64,000 nt of DNA. Origin: Atopobium sp034113385 (GTDB taxonomy: Bacteria > Actinomycetota > Coriobacteriia > Coriobacteriales > Atopobiaceae). The stretch spans positions 1 through 64,000 of the forward strand of contig NZ_JAXEXL010000015.1 of NCBI RefSeq assembly GCF_034113385.1, in the 5' to 3' direction. How positions within the stretch are numbered: the first letter of the stretch is position 1; the number at the start of each line of letters is the position of its first letter. Shown piece by piece: positions 47,665-57,516 of the stretch. Both the position numbers and the translations under genes were made by a program. The notes under the pieces are model-generated. The model had not been told where the DNA came from and ran no database searches. It saw only the letters and a list, made by a program, of their open reading frames with translations.

Positions 47665-49803
47665 ATGGCAGCAACAGATCAAGAGACCACGGTAAATATT
47701 AACGACGAGCGTGCGATTCGTCGTTCCAAGCGCCAGGCTCTTATCGATGCCGGTATTGACCCCTATCCTCCTCGCTCTAAGGTAACTGCTCATGCAGCAG
47801 ATATCATTGCCCAGTATGCACATCTTGCAGATGGTGAGGATACGGATGATGTTCAGTCTTTGACGGGCCGCATTCGTGCATTTCGTCGTCAGGGCAAACT
47901 GGCTTTTATTGTGTTGCAGGATGTAAGCGACTCCATTCAGTTGTTTTGTCGTCGCGACTTGCTGGGTGATGCTGCATGGGAGTTGCTTAAGCAGTTTGAT
48001 GTAGGAGACATCATTGGGGTTACCGGTCCTGTGGTGCGCACGCAGCGCGGCGAGCTTTCCATCTTGGCGCAAGAGATTCAGATGTTGGCCAAGTCGTGTC
48101 GTCCGTTGCCCAATAAATGGAGCGGCCTGACCGACAAAGAGACTCGGTATCGTCAGCGTTACGCGGATCTTATCGTTAATCCTGACGTTATGACTACGTT
48201 CCGCAATCGTTCACGCATTATTTCTGCCATCCGTCGTTATATGGAGGAAAGTCAAGGTTACCTCGAGGTCGAGACCCCCATTTTGCAAGAGACCTTGGGT
48301 GGCGCTAATGCACGTCCGTTTATGACGCACTTTAACGCGCTCGATCAAGAGTGCTACCTGCGCATTGCCACTGAGCTTCACCTTAAGCGCTGTATTGTTG
48401 GTGGCATGGAGCGCGTATTTGAGATTGGCCGTCAATTCCGCAATGAAGGCATGGATCAAACGCATAACCCCGAGTTTACCTCTATGGAAGCGTACTGCGC
48501 ATACTCCGACCTTGAAGGCATGAAGCGCCTCACCGAAGGCCTGTTCCAGGCGGTGGCTGCTGCTGTGGGCAAGGGCGATGTCATTACGTATCAAGGTAAA
48601 GAGATTAGCCTTAAGGCACCGTTCCGTTCTGCTCCCATGAGCGAGCTTGTTAGTGAAGTTGTGGGCGAACAGGTCTCTATGGAAACCTCCGTTGAGCACC
48701 TCCGCGAGCTTCTCGATGCGCGTAATGTGCCTTACGAGAAGGAATGGGGTGTTGGTAGGCTTATCTTTACGCTCTATGACGAGTTGGTAGAGCAGACTTT
48801 AATCAACCCTACCTTTGTTTGTGATTATCCCGTTGAGGTTTCTCCCTTGGCTAAGCGCAAGCCCGAGGACCCCCGTCTGACCGAGCGCTTTGAGATGGTA
48901 ATTGCTGGCCATGAATACGCCAATGCCTTTACCGAGCTTAATGACCCCGTTGATCAGGAGTCTCGTTTCCAGGATCAGGTGGATGCCAAGGCTGCTGGCG
49001 ATGATGAGGCCATGGAGTATGACTATGACTACGTCCGCGCCCTTGAGTATGGCATGCCTCCAACAGGCGGTATTGGTTACGGTATTGACCGTATGGTTAT
49101 GCTGTTTTGCGATGAGCCTTCCATTCGTGATGTGTTGCTCTTCCCTCATATGCGTCCTGAAGATTTTGGTGGCGCTCACAAGAAGCAAGAGAAGAGCACA
49201 ACAAAGAGCACGGCAGAAGTTTTGGACGCGGGCATTTCTCGCGAGAAGGCCCTGGAGCTGCTTAAACAGCACAATAAGGATGAATATCACATCTTGCATG
49301 GCTTGCAGGTAGAGGCTCTTATGCGTTACTTTGCAAAGCAGTATGACCCTGCAAATGAAGAGTTTTGGGGACTTGTTGGCCTTTTGCATGATCTTGACTG
49401 GGAAACATGCGATGATGACCCATCGCATACCATTAAAGCTGCAGAACTGCTGGCAGAAGCTGGCGCCAACCCTGCATTAGCCCATTCCATTCAGACGCAT
49501 AATTACGACGTCAATCCAGAATTGCCCACACCTACTCACAAGATGGAATGCGTCTTGTTTGCTGTGGATGAACTTTCTGGACTTATTAACGCATGTGTGC
49601 TTATGCGCCCCAGCCACTCAGTCATGGACTTTGAGCTTAAGAGCCTCAAAAAGAAGTTCAAGACTAAGAGTTTTGCGGCTGGTTGTGACCGTGCTGTTAT
49701 ACGTCATGGTGCCGAGCTTGTGGGCATGGAGCTTGATGAACTCTTTACCGCAGTTATCGAAGCCGAGAAGTCACTGGTGCCTACGACGGAGTGCTTTGAG
49801 TAA
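47665..49803 (+). CDS. lysS: Lysyl-tRNA synthetase (class II) fused to a C-terminal HD domain
   Basis: Charges tRNA-Lys. The 712-residue protein has an OB-fold anticodon-binding domain (about 55-155, LTGRIRAFRRQGKLAFIVLQ) and the class II catalytic domain (about 165-495). The latter carries motif 2 (FEIGRQFRNEGMDQTHNPEF) and motif 3 (GMPPTGGIGYGIDRMVML). The normal enzyme ends near residue 500 (LLFPHMRPE). After a linker with KKQEKSTTKST (about 505-515), a further 190 residues follow with HGLQ, LVGLLHDLDWE (HD pair near 575), AHSIQTHNYD and FAVDELSGLI, the pattern of HD phosphohydrolases. The reading frame is continuous. GAAAGGAATC precedes ATG. Confidence 0.95.
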   Translation: MAATDQETTVNINDERAIRRSKRQALIDAGIDPYPPRSKVTAHAADIIAQYAHLADGEDTDDVQSLTGRIRAFRRQGKLAFIVLQDVSDSIQLFCRRDLLGDAAWELLKQFDVGDIIGVTGPVVRTQRGELSILAQEIQMLAKSCRPLPNKWSGLTDKETRYRQRYADLIVNPDVMTTFRNRSRIISAIRRYMEESQGYLEVETPILQETLGGANARPFMTHFNALDQECYLRIATELHLKRCIVGGMERVFEIGRQFRNEGMDQTHNPEFTSMEAYCAYSDLEGMKRLTEGLFQAVAAAVGKGDVITYQGKEISLKAPFRSAPMSELVSEVVGEQVSMETSVEHLRELLDARNVPYEKEWGVGRLIFTLYDELVEQTLINPTFVCDYPVEVSPLAKRKPEDPRLTERFEMVIAGHEYANAFTELNDPVDQESRFQDQVDAKAAGDDEAMEYDYDYVRALEYGMPPTGGIGYGIDRMVMLFCDEPSIRDVLLFPHMRPEDFGGAHKKQEKSTTKSTAEVLDAGISREKALELLKQHNKDEYHILHGLQVEALMRYFAKQYDPANEEFWGLVGLLHDLDWETCDDDPSHTIKAAELLAEAGANPALAHSIQTHNYDVNPELPTPTHKMECVLFAVDELSGLINACVLMRPSHSVMDFELKSLKKKFKTKSFAAGCDRAVIRHGAELVGMELDELFTAVIEAEKSLVPTTECFE

Positions 49804-49918
49804 CGCTAAAGCATAAGAGTCCCTGCATACGTGTGGGTATGACAAAGCAACATACGGGGTACACAACAAAGCAGAAAATCAGGTCATTGCATGCAATGGC
49901 AGGAAGGGGTTATCCCAT

Positions 49919-52519
49919 ATGTTCGAGAAGTTTACTGATAAAGCCAAGAAAGTCATGTCGCTGGCACAAGATGAGGCGCGTGGTCTGGGGCAGATGTATG
50001 TAGGTACCGAGCATTTGCTCTTGGCTCTTATCAAAGAGGGTGACGGAATTGCTGCTCAGGCTCTGGATAAGCTTGAGATTACGTATGAGGAAGCGTTAGC
50101 AACCATCAAGGAACTATCTAAGTCGGAAGAAAAAGAAGTTCCAGGTGGCCACATTCCCTTTACGCCGCGCACAAAGCGTGTGTTAGAAAACGCCTACCGC
50201 GAGACCATGCTGCATGGTCAAACGTATATTTCTACCGAGCACTTGCTGCTTGGTATTGTGCGCGAGGGCAACGGGAGCGCTATGACTGCGCTGGCTCGAT
50301 TGGGTGTCTCGGCAGATGCTGTTCGCAATGCCGTTAATGACCTCATCGATAAAAGCCCGGAGTCAACTCGTCCTACGGCGCAAGTGCGCATGGGCAGTGA
50401 TTCCATGATGATGGGCTCTCAGCCTGGTGAGGGTTCCATGCTGGAAGAGTATGGCCGCAACCTTACGCAGTATGCGCGTGACGGTAAGCTTGACCCTGTG
50501 GTTGGTCGCGATCGCGAGATTGAGCGCGTTATGCAAATCTTGGCACGTCGTCAGAAAAACAACCCGCTTATCCTGGGGGACCCCGGCGTGGGCAAGACGG
50601 CTATTGCAGAGGGCTTAGCACAGCTTATTGCTAACAATGAGGTACCTGATGTGTTGCGCGATAAGCAAATTTGGACCTTAGATGTAGCTGCGCTTGTAGC
50701 TGGCTCTAAGTATCGCGGCGAGTTTGAAGAGCGCCTCAAAAAGGTTGTTTCTGAGGTCAGCGAGTCTGGCAATGATATTTTGTTTATAGATGAGATGCAT
50801 ACCATTATTGGTGCTGGTTCTGCCGAGGGTTCCATCGACGCGGCATCCATCCTTAAGCCCCCGCTGTCTCGCGGTGAAATCCAAGTTATTGGTGCAACAA
50901 CAGCAGAAGAGTATCGCAAGCATATCGAGAAAGACTCTGCGCTTGAACGTCGTTTCCAGCCCGTTATGGTGGGTGAGCCTTCTATTGAGGATGCCATTGA
51001 GATTATCCGTGGTCTGCAAGACCGGTATGAGAAGCACCATCATGTGCGCTTCTCGGACGGCGCTATTGCCGCTGCAGTTACGTTAGCAGATCGCTATATT
51101 CAAGACCGCTTCTTGCCAGATAAAGCCATCGATGTTATTGATGAGGCGGGCGCTCGCACGCGCATCCATACCATCAAGACACCAGATTCTATTGTAGAAG
51201 CGCAAAACCAGCTCAAAGAGGTTACTGCCAAAAAATCTGAGGCTGCCTCTGCTCAGGAGTTTGAGGAGGCGGCTCGCTTGCGCGATCAAGAGCGTGAACT
51301 TACGGCTCATCTTGAGGACTTAGAAAAAGCGTGGCGAGAAGAGCTCGATGCAACGATTGTAGATATTACCGAGGATGATATTGCCGATGTTGTAAGCAGC
51401 ATTTCTCATGTGCCCGTTTCTACACTTACCGAGACTGAAGCTTCTAAGCTGCTCCGCTCTGAAGAGGTACTCCATCAGCGCGTTATTGGTCAAGATGAGG
51501 CGGTAACTGCGGTATCTAAGGCAATTCGTCGCAGTCGTTCGCCGCTTAAAGACCCACGCAGACCTGGTGGTTCATTTATCTTCTTGGGCCCTTCAGGTGT
51601 GGGCAAGACCGAGCTTGCAAAGTCGCTTGCAGAGTTTTTGTTTGGCAGCCAAGATGCGCTTATCAGCTTTGATATGTCTGAGTTTATGGAAAAGCACAGT
51701 GTGTCTAAGTTGGTTGGTGCTCCTCCAGGATATGTTGGGTATGACGAGGCGGGCGAGCTTACTAAGGCAGTGCGTCGTCGTCCGTATTCTGTCATCCTTT
51801 TTGATGAGATTGAGAAGGCCCATCCCGACGTGTTCAACGTCTTGTTACAGATTTTGGATGAAGGACGTCTGACTGATGGACAGGGTCGTAAGGTAGATTT
51901 TTCCAACACGGTAGTTATTATGACGTCCAACATTGGTGCCCGTGAGATTGCCACCACCACAACTATGGGCTTTAGCGCCGCTGGTTCCAATGGTCTGTCC
52001 GACAAGGAAATCAATTCCCGCGTGATGAGCGAGCTTAAAAAGCTCTTCCGTCCCGAGTTCCTTAATCGTGTGGATGAGATTGTGGTGTTTAAATCTCTTA
52101 CGACCGAGCAGCTGCGTGGCATCGTGGATCTTATGGTCATTGACTTGCGCGACCGCATGATTAAAAACGGTATGTCTATTGAGCTGACCGATGCCGCTCG
52201 TGATCTTATTGCTAAGGAAGGAACGGACCCCATTTATGGCGCACGTCCTTTGCGCCGTGCTATTCAAACCATGATTGAGGACCAACTGGCAGAAGAATTG
52301 CTCCAAGCTAAGTGGAAACCAGGTGATGTTATCTTAGTAGACTCTGATGGCGAGAAGCTCACGTTTACCCGCACGGAAGGTACTATTCCACAGCTTTCTA
52401 AGCGTGTGCATATGGAGCTTCCGAGTGCGCGTAACAGCTGGTCTGCTAGTGCACCTGCGGCCTCTAAGCCAGCAGGCTCTGGCACAAGTGGTTCGGGTTT
52501 ATCGGCAGCCAGCGAGTAG
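49919..52519 (+). CDS. clpC: Clp protease ATP-binding subunit ClpC
   Basis: AAA+ unfoldase partner of ClpP, 866 aa. The Clp N domain (1-150: MFEKFTDKAKKVMSLAQDEA, YVGTEHLLLALIKEGDG) is followed by NBD1 with Walker A GDPGVGKT (about 220), a UVR-motif region (about 425-460, SAQEFEEAARLRDQEREL) that marks ClpC, and NBD2 with GPSGVGKTE and VGAPPGYVGYDEAGELT. A Ser/Ala/Gly-rich tail (840-866) follows. ATG 49919 has AGGAAGGGG upstream. No ctsR/mcsA/mcsB genes precede it, unlike Bacillus, so regulation differs. disA follows after 70 bases. Confidence 0.95.
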   Translation: MFEKFTDKAKKVMSLAQDEARGLGQMYVGTEHLLLALIKEGDGIAAQALDKLEITYEEALATIKELSKSEEKEVPGGHIPFTPRTKRVLENAYRETMLHGQTYISTEHLLLGIVREGNGSAMTALARLGVSADAVRNAVNDLIDKSPESTRPTAQVRMGSDSMMMGSQPGEGSMLEEYGRNLTQYARDGKLDPVVGRDREIERVMQILARRQKNNPLILGDPGVGKTAIAEGLAQLIANNEVPDVLRDKQIWTLDVAALVAGSKYRGEFEERLKKVVSEVSESGNDILFIDEMHTIIGAGSAEGSIDAASILKPPLSRGEIQVIGATTAEEYRKHIEKDSALERRFQPVMVGEPSIEDAIEIIRGLQDRYEKHHHVRFSDGAIAAAVTLADRYIQDRFLPDKAIDVIDEAGARTRIHTIKTPDSIVEAQNQLKEVTAKKSEAASAQEFEEAARLRDQERELTAHLEDLEKAWREELDATIVDITEDDIADVVSSISHVPVSTLTETEASKLLRSEEVLHQRVIGQDEAVTAVSKAIRRSRSPLKDPRRPGGSFIFLGPSGVGKTELAKSLAEFLFGSQDALISFDMSEFMEKHSVSKLVGAPPGYVGYDEAGELTKAVRRRPYSVILFDEIEKAHPDVFNVLLQILDEGRLTDGQGRKVDFSNTVVIMTSNIGAREIATTTTMGFSAAGSNGLSDKEINSRVMSELKKLFRPEFLNRVDEIVVFKSLTTEQLRGIVDLMVIDLRDRMIKNGMSIELTDAARDLIAKEGTDPIYGARPLRRAIQTMIEDQLAEELLQAKWKPGDVILVDSDGEKLTFTRTEGTIPQLSKRVHMELPSARNSWSASAPAASKPAGSGTSGSGLSAASE

Positions 52520-52534
52520 TATAGGTGCAACTAT

Positions 52535-52550
52535 CTGTCACAATTGACAG
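52535..52550. other. Short dyad between clpC and disA
   Basis: CTGTCA-CAAT-TGACAG (52535-52550) is a perfect 6-bp dyad in the 70-base gap. It may be a weak hairpin or operator. Low support. Confidence 0.25.
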
Positions 52551-52589
52551 TTGTATACAGTTTGATAGCGGTAAAGTGAAGGAGCGATT

Positions 52590-53651
52590 ATGGATACACC
52601 TTTGGATTCTGCAGCTGAAGTTTCCCTAGATGAGGCAATTCGCCTTACTGCTCCTGGAACAGCACTGCGGCATTCATTAGACATGATAATTGCAGCTAAC
52701 TTAGGTGCTCTTATCTGTGTGGGTGATTCTGATCGCGTATTGGCTGCGGGCAATGATGGCTTTCCGCTTAATATTTCTTTTACAGCTAACCGTCTGTTTG
52801 AGCTATCTAAAATGGACGGTGCCATTGTTATTGACCGTGACCTTACGCAAATCATGCGCGCTAACTTTCACTTGAACCCAGATTCCTCGTTGCCTACAAC
52901 AGAGACGGGTATGCGCCACCGTACGGCTGCCCGCATGAGCTTGCTTACCGATGCCATGGTTATCTCGGTGTCTGAACGCCGTCAGGTGGTTAATATTTAC
53001 GTTAACGGTCAGTCGTATCAAATTCGTACCGTAGCTGAGCTTATGACGCGCGTCAGCCAACTTTTGGCCACGCTGCAAACCACGCGCCAAACACTTGATC
53101 GCAGTCTTTTGCGCTTGACCTCACTTGAGCTGGATAACTATGTAACATTGGGCGATATTGCCAGCATTTATAGCCAGTTTGAGCTTTTAAGTGCTACAGA
53201 TCAAAATCTGCAAGACATTATTGCGCAGCTTGGTGTGGAAGGACGTACGGTAGAAATGCAGCGCATGCAGCTTGTGGGTGACATGGACCATGAATACAGC
53301 CTCATGATTCGTGATTATGCCAGTCGCTCCACCGTGGAAGAGGCGCAAAACATTCGTGCGCAATTCCAAGCTCTGGCAGCCAAAAACGAGCTGGATATCA
53401 AAAACATTGCATCTGTGTTGGGGTATGAGGACCGCAAGGAAGATAGCGTTATGGTTCCGCTGGGCTTGCGTACTCTGTCTCGTATTTCCGTGGTGCGTGA
53501 AGGCATGGCCGATAAAATCGTGGATGAGTATGGTTCACTTCAGGAGTTGTTGGATGACATTCAACAAAATCCTGAGCGTTTGGATGAGATTGGCATTCGT
53601 AACTCGGTTATCTTGGCAGATAGCCTTCTTAAAATGCATGGAAGGCGATAA
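52590..53651 (+). CDS. disA: DNA integrity scanning diadenylate cyclase DisA
   Basis: Makes cyclic di-AMP and senses branched DNA. The 353-residue protein has the DAC domain (about 10-150) with the catalytic DGA motif in SKMDGAIVIDRDL and the RHR motif in GMRHRTAARMSLLTD. The linker domain contains a helical bundle (VSQLLATLQTTRQTLDRSLL). The C-terminal helix-hairpin-helix DNA-binding part ends LDEIGIRNSVILADSLLKMHG. AAGGAGCG precedes ATG. radA, usually beside disA in Bacillus, is absent here. ispD begins three bases after the stop. Confidence 0.95.
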   Translation: MDTPLDSAAEVSLDEAIRLTAPGTALRHSLDMIIAANLGALICVGDSDRVLAAGNDGFPLNISFTANRLFELSKMDGAIVIDRDLTQIMRANFHLNPDSSLPTTETGMRHRTAARMSLLTDAMVISVSERRQVVNIYVNGQSYQIRTVAELMTRVSQLLATLQTTRQTLDRSLLRLTSLELDNYVTLGDIASIYSQFELLSATDQNLQDIIAQLGVEGRTVEMQRMQLVGDMDHEYSLMIRDYASRSTVEEAQNIRAQFQALAAKNELDIKNIASVLGYEDRKEDSVMVPLGLRTLSRISVVREGMADKIVDEYGSLQELLDDIQQNPERLDEIGIRNSVILADSLLKMHGRR

Positions 53652-53653
53652 GG

Positions 53654-54463
53654 GTGAAGTGCACTTTGGAAAAGCAAGCGACAGACTTGCTGTTTGCCTC
53701 CACCACGCAAGTACAACCTGAGTTTCTTGATGAGCTTCATACTGCTCCAGACACCTGTGCCATTATTGCTGCCGGTGGTTCTGGGGTTCGTTTTGGGGAT
53801 CCGCGCGGAAAACAGTTTGTAAATCTTTGTGGCTTGCCTCTTATTAGCTGGTCTATTCTTGCTTTTGATGAGGCGCCTTCTATCTCTTCCATTGTTATCG
53901 TATGTGCAACAGACCGTATGGATGAGATGCGCTCACAGACGGTGGATATTCTCACCTTGCATAAGCCTGTATACTTTGCCGCCGCGGGTGCAACGCGCCA
54001 AGAATCATGCTATGCAGGTTTGCTGCGTGCTCCACAAACAGCACGCTATGTAGCCATTCATGATTCTGCGCGTCCTCTTATTACGCCTGAGGGCATAGAG
54101 GATACGATTGCTCGTGTGAGGGCTGGTGCAGATGGAGCATTGCTGGCACATCCTGCAACAGACACGCTTAAAATTGTTGCAAAGGGTATGGTTGAGCAAA
54201 CACCTGATCGCTCTTGCTATTGGTATGCGCAAACACCGCAGGTATTTGGTCGTGAGGCAATTCTTGCGGCACACAAGCACGCGCGTATGCATGCTGTTGT
54301 GGCTACGGACGATGCTTCGCTCATGGAGCAGCTTGGAGCACGGGTGGAAGTAGTGTCTACGCCAGCTGCTAACATAAAAGTCACGGTTCCCGAGGATCTT
54401 ATTCTTGCAGAAGCCGTACTCCTTGATCGTTTTGCTCAAGCTGCAACAGGTGGTGAAGTATAG
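53654..54463 (+). CDS. ispD: 2-C-methyl-D-erythritol 4-phosphate cytidylyltransferase
   Basis: MEP-pathway enzyme that makes CDP-methylerythritol. The start is taken as GTG 53654 with AAGG 5-8 bases upstream, giving 269 aa; the first 30 residues (CTLEKQATDLLFASTT) are not part of the known fold, so a later start is possible. The core shows AIIAAGGSGVRFGDPRGKQFVNLCGLPL in parts (nucleotide loop AGGSGxRF, GKQF), the VAIHDSARPLITPE active-site region, and AQTPQVFGREAIL. It overlaps ispF by one base and is translationally coupled. Confidence 0.94.
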   Translation: MKCTLEKQATDLLFASTTQVQPEFLDELHTAPDTCAIIAAGGSGVRFGDPRGKQFVNLCGLPLISWSILAFDEAPSISSIVIVCATDRMDEMRSQTVDILTLHKPVYFAAAGATRQESCYAGLLRAPQTARYVAIHDSARPLITPEGIEDTIARVRAGADGALLAHPATDTLKIVAKGMVEQTPDRSCYWYAQTPQVFGREAILAAHKHARMHAVVATDDASLMEQLGARVEVVSTPAANIKVTVPEDLILAEAVLLDRFAQAATGGEV

Positions 54464-54939
54464 TGCTGCGTATCGGCCACGGTTATGATGTGCACCAACT
54501 TGTTTCCGACCGCGCCCTTGTTTTGGGTGGGGTAACTGTTCCACACTCCATGGGGCTTCTCGGCCATTCAGATGCAGATGTGCTTACCCATGCGTTGGCA
54601 GATGCCATTTTGGGTGCGTTGCGTGAGGGAGATATTGGTAAGCTGTTTCCAGACACTAATCCTGCCTACAAAGGAGTCAGTTCGTTGGAGTTGTTGCGCA
54701 AAGTGGTAACGCTCATGCGTTCGCATGGATTTGAGCTGGTAGATTGTGACTGTACGATTGTGGCTCAGGCACCAAAATTGGCACCGCATAGGGAGGAAAT
54801 GCGATGTAACTTGGCCAGCGCAATGGATGTTCCTGTGGATTGTGTAGGCATTAAGGCAACCACTACCGAGAAGCTCGGATTTGTTGGACAGGAGCAGGGC
54901 ATTGCAGCATGGGCCGTTGCACTTTTGCAAAAGCAGTAA
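54463..54939 (+). CDS. ispF: 2-C-methyl-D-erythritol 2,4-cyclodiphosphate synthase
   Basis: Cyclises CDP-ME phosphate, the step after IspE (at 35134). The 158-residue protein starts at GTG 54463, the G of which is the last base of the ispD stop. It contains the zinc ligands in RIGHGYDVHQL and GHSDADVLTHALADAILGALREGDIG in pieces, FPDTNPAYKG, and the terminal ATTTEKLGFVGQEQGIAAWAV. Full length for the family. Confidence 0.97.
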   Translation: MLRIGHGYDVHQLVSDRALVLGGVTVPHSMGLLGHSDADVLTHALADAILGALREGDIGKLFPDTNPAYKGVSSLELLRKVVTLMRSHGFELVDCDCTIVAQAPKLAPHREEMRCNLASAMDVPVDCVGIKATTTEKLGFVGQEQGIAAWAVALLQKQ

Positions 54940-55019
54940 AAGCAGTAGCTCACAATCAGGTCAGCCAGCAACAAACAACGTGTCCAACGTAGTAAGCACA
55001 GCATAACCAAGGAGAAGGC

Positions 55020-56513
55020 ATGCTTGTATATAACAGTCAGCATCATAAAAAAGAAGAGCTTATCCCCATTGAGCCTGGAAAAATCCGTATGTATGTGTGC
55101 GGCCCAACCGTGTATGACCACATACATATTGGCAATGCACGCACGTTTTTGTCGTTTGATGTTATTCGTCGTTACCTACAGTACAAAGGCTTTGACGTAA
55201 CCATGGCTCAAAACCTTACGGATGTGGACGATAAAATCATCAATCGTGCTCATGAGGAAGGTCGCAGTTCCGCAGAGGTAGCAGAAGAATATTCCAATGC
55301 CTTTATTGACATCATGCATAGGTTTGGTGTAGAAGACCCCGATATTCGTCCTCGCGCAACGCAAGAAATTGAAGCTATGCAAGACATGATTCTTACGCTT
55401 ATACAGAAGGGTCATGCATATGTGGCTGCTAACGGTGATGTGTATTTCTCTGTGCGCTCTGACAAAAACTATGGTGTTCTTTCCGGTCGTGAATTAGACC
55501 AGCTTCGTGCAGGCGAGCGTGTGGAGGTTAACGAGGATAAACGCGATCCCTTTGACTTTGCGCTGTGGAAATCTGCAAAGCCTGGTGAGCCGAGCTGGCC
55601 AAGCCCTTGGGGAGAAGGTCGTCCTGGTTGGCATACTGAGTGCTGCGCTATGATTCATCGCTATTTAGGCACGCCTATTGATATTCACGGTGGCGGGCAA
55701 GACTTGGTATTTCCTCACCACGAGAATGAAACCGCTCAGGCCATGTGTGCGTGGGATGCGCCGCTGGCACATGCGTGGATGCATACGGGTATGTTGCGTG
55801 TGGATGGCGAGAAGATGTCTAAGTCTTTGGGTAACTTTTACACGCTTAAGGAAGTGTTAGACAAGTATCCTGCAGATGCTGTGCGTCTGCTTATGTTGCA
55901 AACTCACTATCGTGCTCCTTTGGATTTCTCGTTTAGCCGCCTTGATGGAACGCTGGGCACGCTTGAGCGTTTACGTGGCTGCGTGCGCAACCTTATGTGG
56001 GCAGCTCAAAACTCTGCCCAACCCACGCGTGAGCTTACAAACTCGGATACTAGTTTGGCAGCGGCTGTGGCACAGGCTCGGACAGACTTTGTAGCTCAGA
56101 TGGATGATGACTTCAACACCGCTGGTGGCTTAGCTGCAATCTTTACGCTTACTACTGCGGCAAATACGTATCTAGATCAACATATGGGCAGCGTTGTGGC
56201 TTCTGTGGCTACCGATGCAGCAAATACGCTGGTAGAGCTGCTTGATGTACTGGGCATTAACCTATCTGAGTCCATACACAATGAGCTACCAGCAGAACTT
56301 ATTACACTGTCCGCTTCGCTTGCTAACTATGCTGGCACATCTACGGACGAGGCAGCGCAAGCTCTTCTTAACGCCCGCCAGCAGGCTCGTGCCGAGAAAA
56401 ACTGGGCGCTTGCAGACTCCATCCGCGATGCCATTGCCGAGCTTGGACTCACCATCGAGGATACCGCTGCAGGTCCTCGCCTTACGGTAAAAGGACGTGC
56501 TGCTCGTGGCTAA
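55020..56513 (+). CDS. cysS: Cysteinyl-tRNA synthetase
   Basis: Class I synthetase, 497 aa. The start has YVCGPTVYDHIHIGNARTFL (zinc ligand cysteine and HIGN form of the HIGH motif). GRPGWHTECCAMIHRYLG and DLVFPHHENETAQ give the remaining zinc ligands. KMSKSLGNFYTL near residue 263 is the KMSKS loop. The C-terminal DALR helical domain follows (QARTDFVAQMDDDFNTAGGLA). AAGGAGAAGG precedes ATG 55020. No T-box leader fits in the 80-base gap upstream. The 3' end overlaps rlmB by 8 bases. Confidence 0.97.
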   Translation: MLVYNSQHHKKEELIPIEPGKIRMYVCGPTVYDHIHIGNARTFLSFDVIRRYLQYKGFDVTMAQNLTDVDDKIINRAHEEGRSSAEVAEEYSNAFIDIMHRFGVEDPDIRPRATQEIEAMQDMILTLIQKGHAYVAANGDVYFSVRSDKNYGVLSGRELDQLRAGERVEVNEDKRDPFDFALWKSAKPGEPSWPSPWGEGRPGWHTECCAMIHRYLGTPIDIHGGGQDLVFPHHENETAQAMCAWDAPLAHAWMHTGMLRVDGEKMSKSLGNFYTLKEVLDKYPADAVRLLMLQTHYRAPLDFSFSRLDGTLGTLERLRGCVRNLMWAAQNSAQPTRELTNSDTSLAAAVAQARTDFVAQMDDDFNTAGGLAAIFTLTTAANTYLDQHMGSVVASVATDAANTLVELLDVLGINLSESIHNELPAELITLSASLANYAGTSTDEAAQALLNARQQARAEKNWALADSIRDAIAELGLTIEDTAAGPRLTVKGRAARG

Positions 56514-57516
56514 ACCAAATTCGTCCAAGCGCACCAGCGCCTCTCGCGCTGGCGCTAGCGCTCGTCCCAGCTCGCGCTTAGGCAATCCTGCGCGCGGCAA
56601 GGGTCGTAGCAGTAAGTTCTTGCAAGACCAAGCTCACCACCAGCAACAATCCCAGCGTGCTAGGCGCTCCAACACCACGGGGCGTGCTCAGCGTTCTGCT
56701 CGTGGCGTAGCACATGATACATCTCAACTTTACGACCTTATCGAGGGTCGACGCGCCTGTGTAGAAGCATTGGATACGGGCTTGCCCATTGCAAAGGCTT
56801 TGGTTGTATCTGGGGCCAGCTCTCGCAATGCTACACAAGATGCTTCCCTTAAAGAGCTGGTAGACCGCTTATCTGCTGCTGGTATTCCCATAGAAGAGGT
56901 GCCTCGTGCAGTTTTGGATAGCATGTCTTCCCACGGCGCTCACCAAGGAATTATGCTGCGTACGCGTCCGTTTCAGTATGCGGAGCTTGGCGCCCTTATT
57001 GAGCGAGCAAGTAGCAGCAATGAGCTTATTGTGGTACTCGATCACGTAACCGATGAAGGTAACTTTGGTGCCATTGTCCGGAGTGCAGAAGTTGTTGGCG
57101 CTGCAGGTGTGGTTATTGCAAAGGCACGCGCTGCTCGCGTAAGTACTGCTGCTTATAAAACGTCTGCTGGTGCGGTGCTTCATGTACCTATTGCACAAGT
57201 TTCCAATTTGGCTTCTGCGCTTGATGAGCTTAAAAAGGCTGGTTTTTGGGTTGTTGGTTCTACGGAGCATGCTCAACAAAGTGTCTGGGAGTCTCCTATG
57301 AGCGGTCGCTTGGCTCTTGTTATGGGTTCAGAAGGCAAAGGCATTTCCCAGCTAGTGCTCAAAAAGTGTGATTTTATGTGCAAGTTACCTCAACGTGGTC
57401 TCGTTGAGTCTCTTAACGTTGCTCAGGCAACAACAGTTATGTGCTACGAGTGGCTGCGCCAAACTACTGCAACTGAGCCTCAAATAACCAAGACTCATGG
57501 TGGGGCACATGAGTAA
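56506..57516 (+). CDS. rlmB: SpoU/TrmH-family 23S rRNA 2'-O-methyltransferase (RlmB-like)
   Basis: SPOUT methyltransferase, about 336 aa. A basic, serine-rich N-terminal extension (1-75, RTSASRAGASARPSSRLGN) is followed by the substrate-binding domain (YDLIEGRRACVEALDTG) and the knotted catalytic domain with LDHVTDEGNFGAIVRSAEVVGA, VMGSEGKGISQLVLKKCD in part, and the terminal VESLNVAQATTVMCYEW. The start is either GTG 56506 (chosen, AAGGA at suitable distance) or GTG 56497. The order cysS-rlmB-yacP is the same as in Bacillus. Confidence 0.92.
   Translation: MAKPNSSKRTSASRAGASARPSSRLGNPARGKGRSSKFLQDQAHHQQQSQRARRSNTTGRAQRSARGVAHDTSQLYDLIEGRRACVEALDTGLPIAKALVVSGASSRNATQDASLKELVDRLSAAGIPIEEVPRAVLDSMSSHGAHQGIMLRTRPFQYAELGALIERASSSNELIVVLDHVTDEGNFGAIVRSAEVVGAAGVVIAKARAARVSTAAYKTSAGAVLHVPIAQVSNLASALDELKKAGFWVVGSTEHAQQSVWESPMSGRLALVMGSEGKGISQLVLKKCDFMCKLPQRGLVESLNVAQATTVMCYEWLRQTTATEPQITKTHGGAHE

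Noticed and set aside
52535..52550. SOS-type or stress operator before disA
   Set aside because: The dyad CTGTCA-CAAT-TGACAG does not match the LexA box known from Gram-positive bacteria; kept only as a weak feature.
54940..55019. T-box riboswitch before cysS
   Set aside because: The gap is only 80 bases and contains no T-box sequence or antiterminator.
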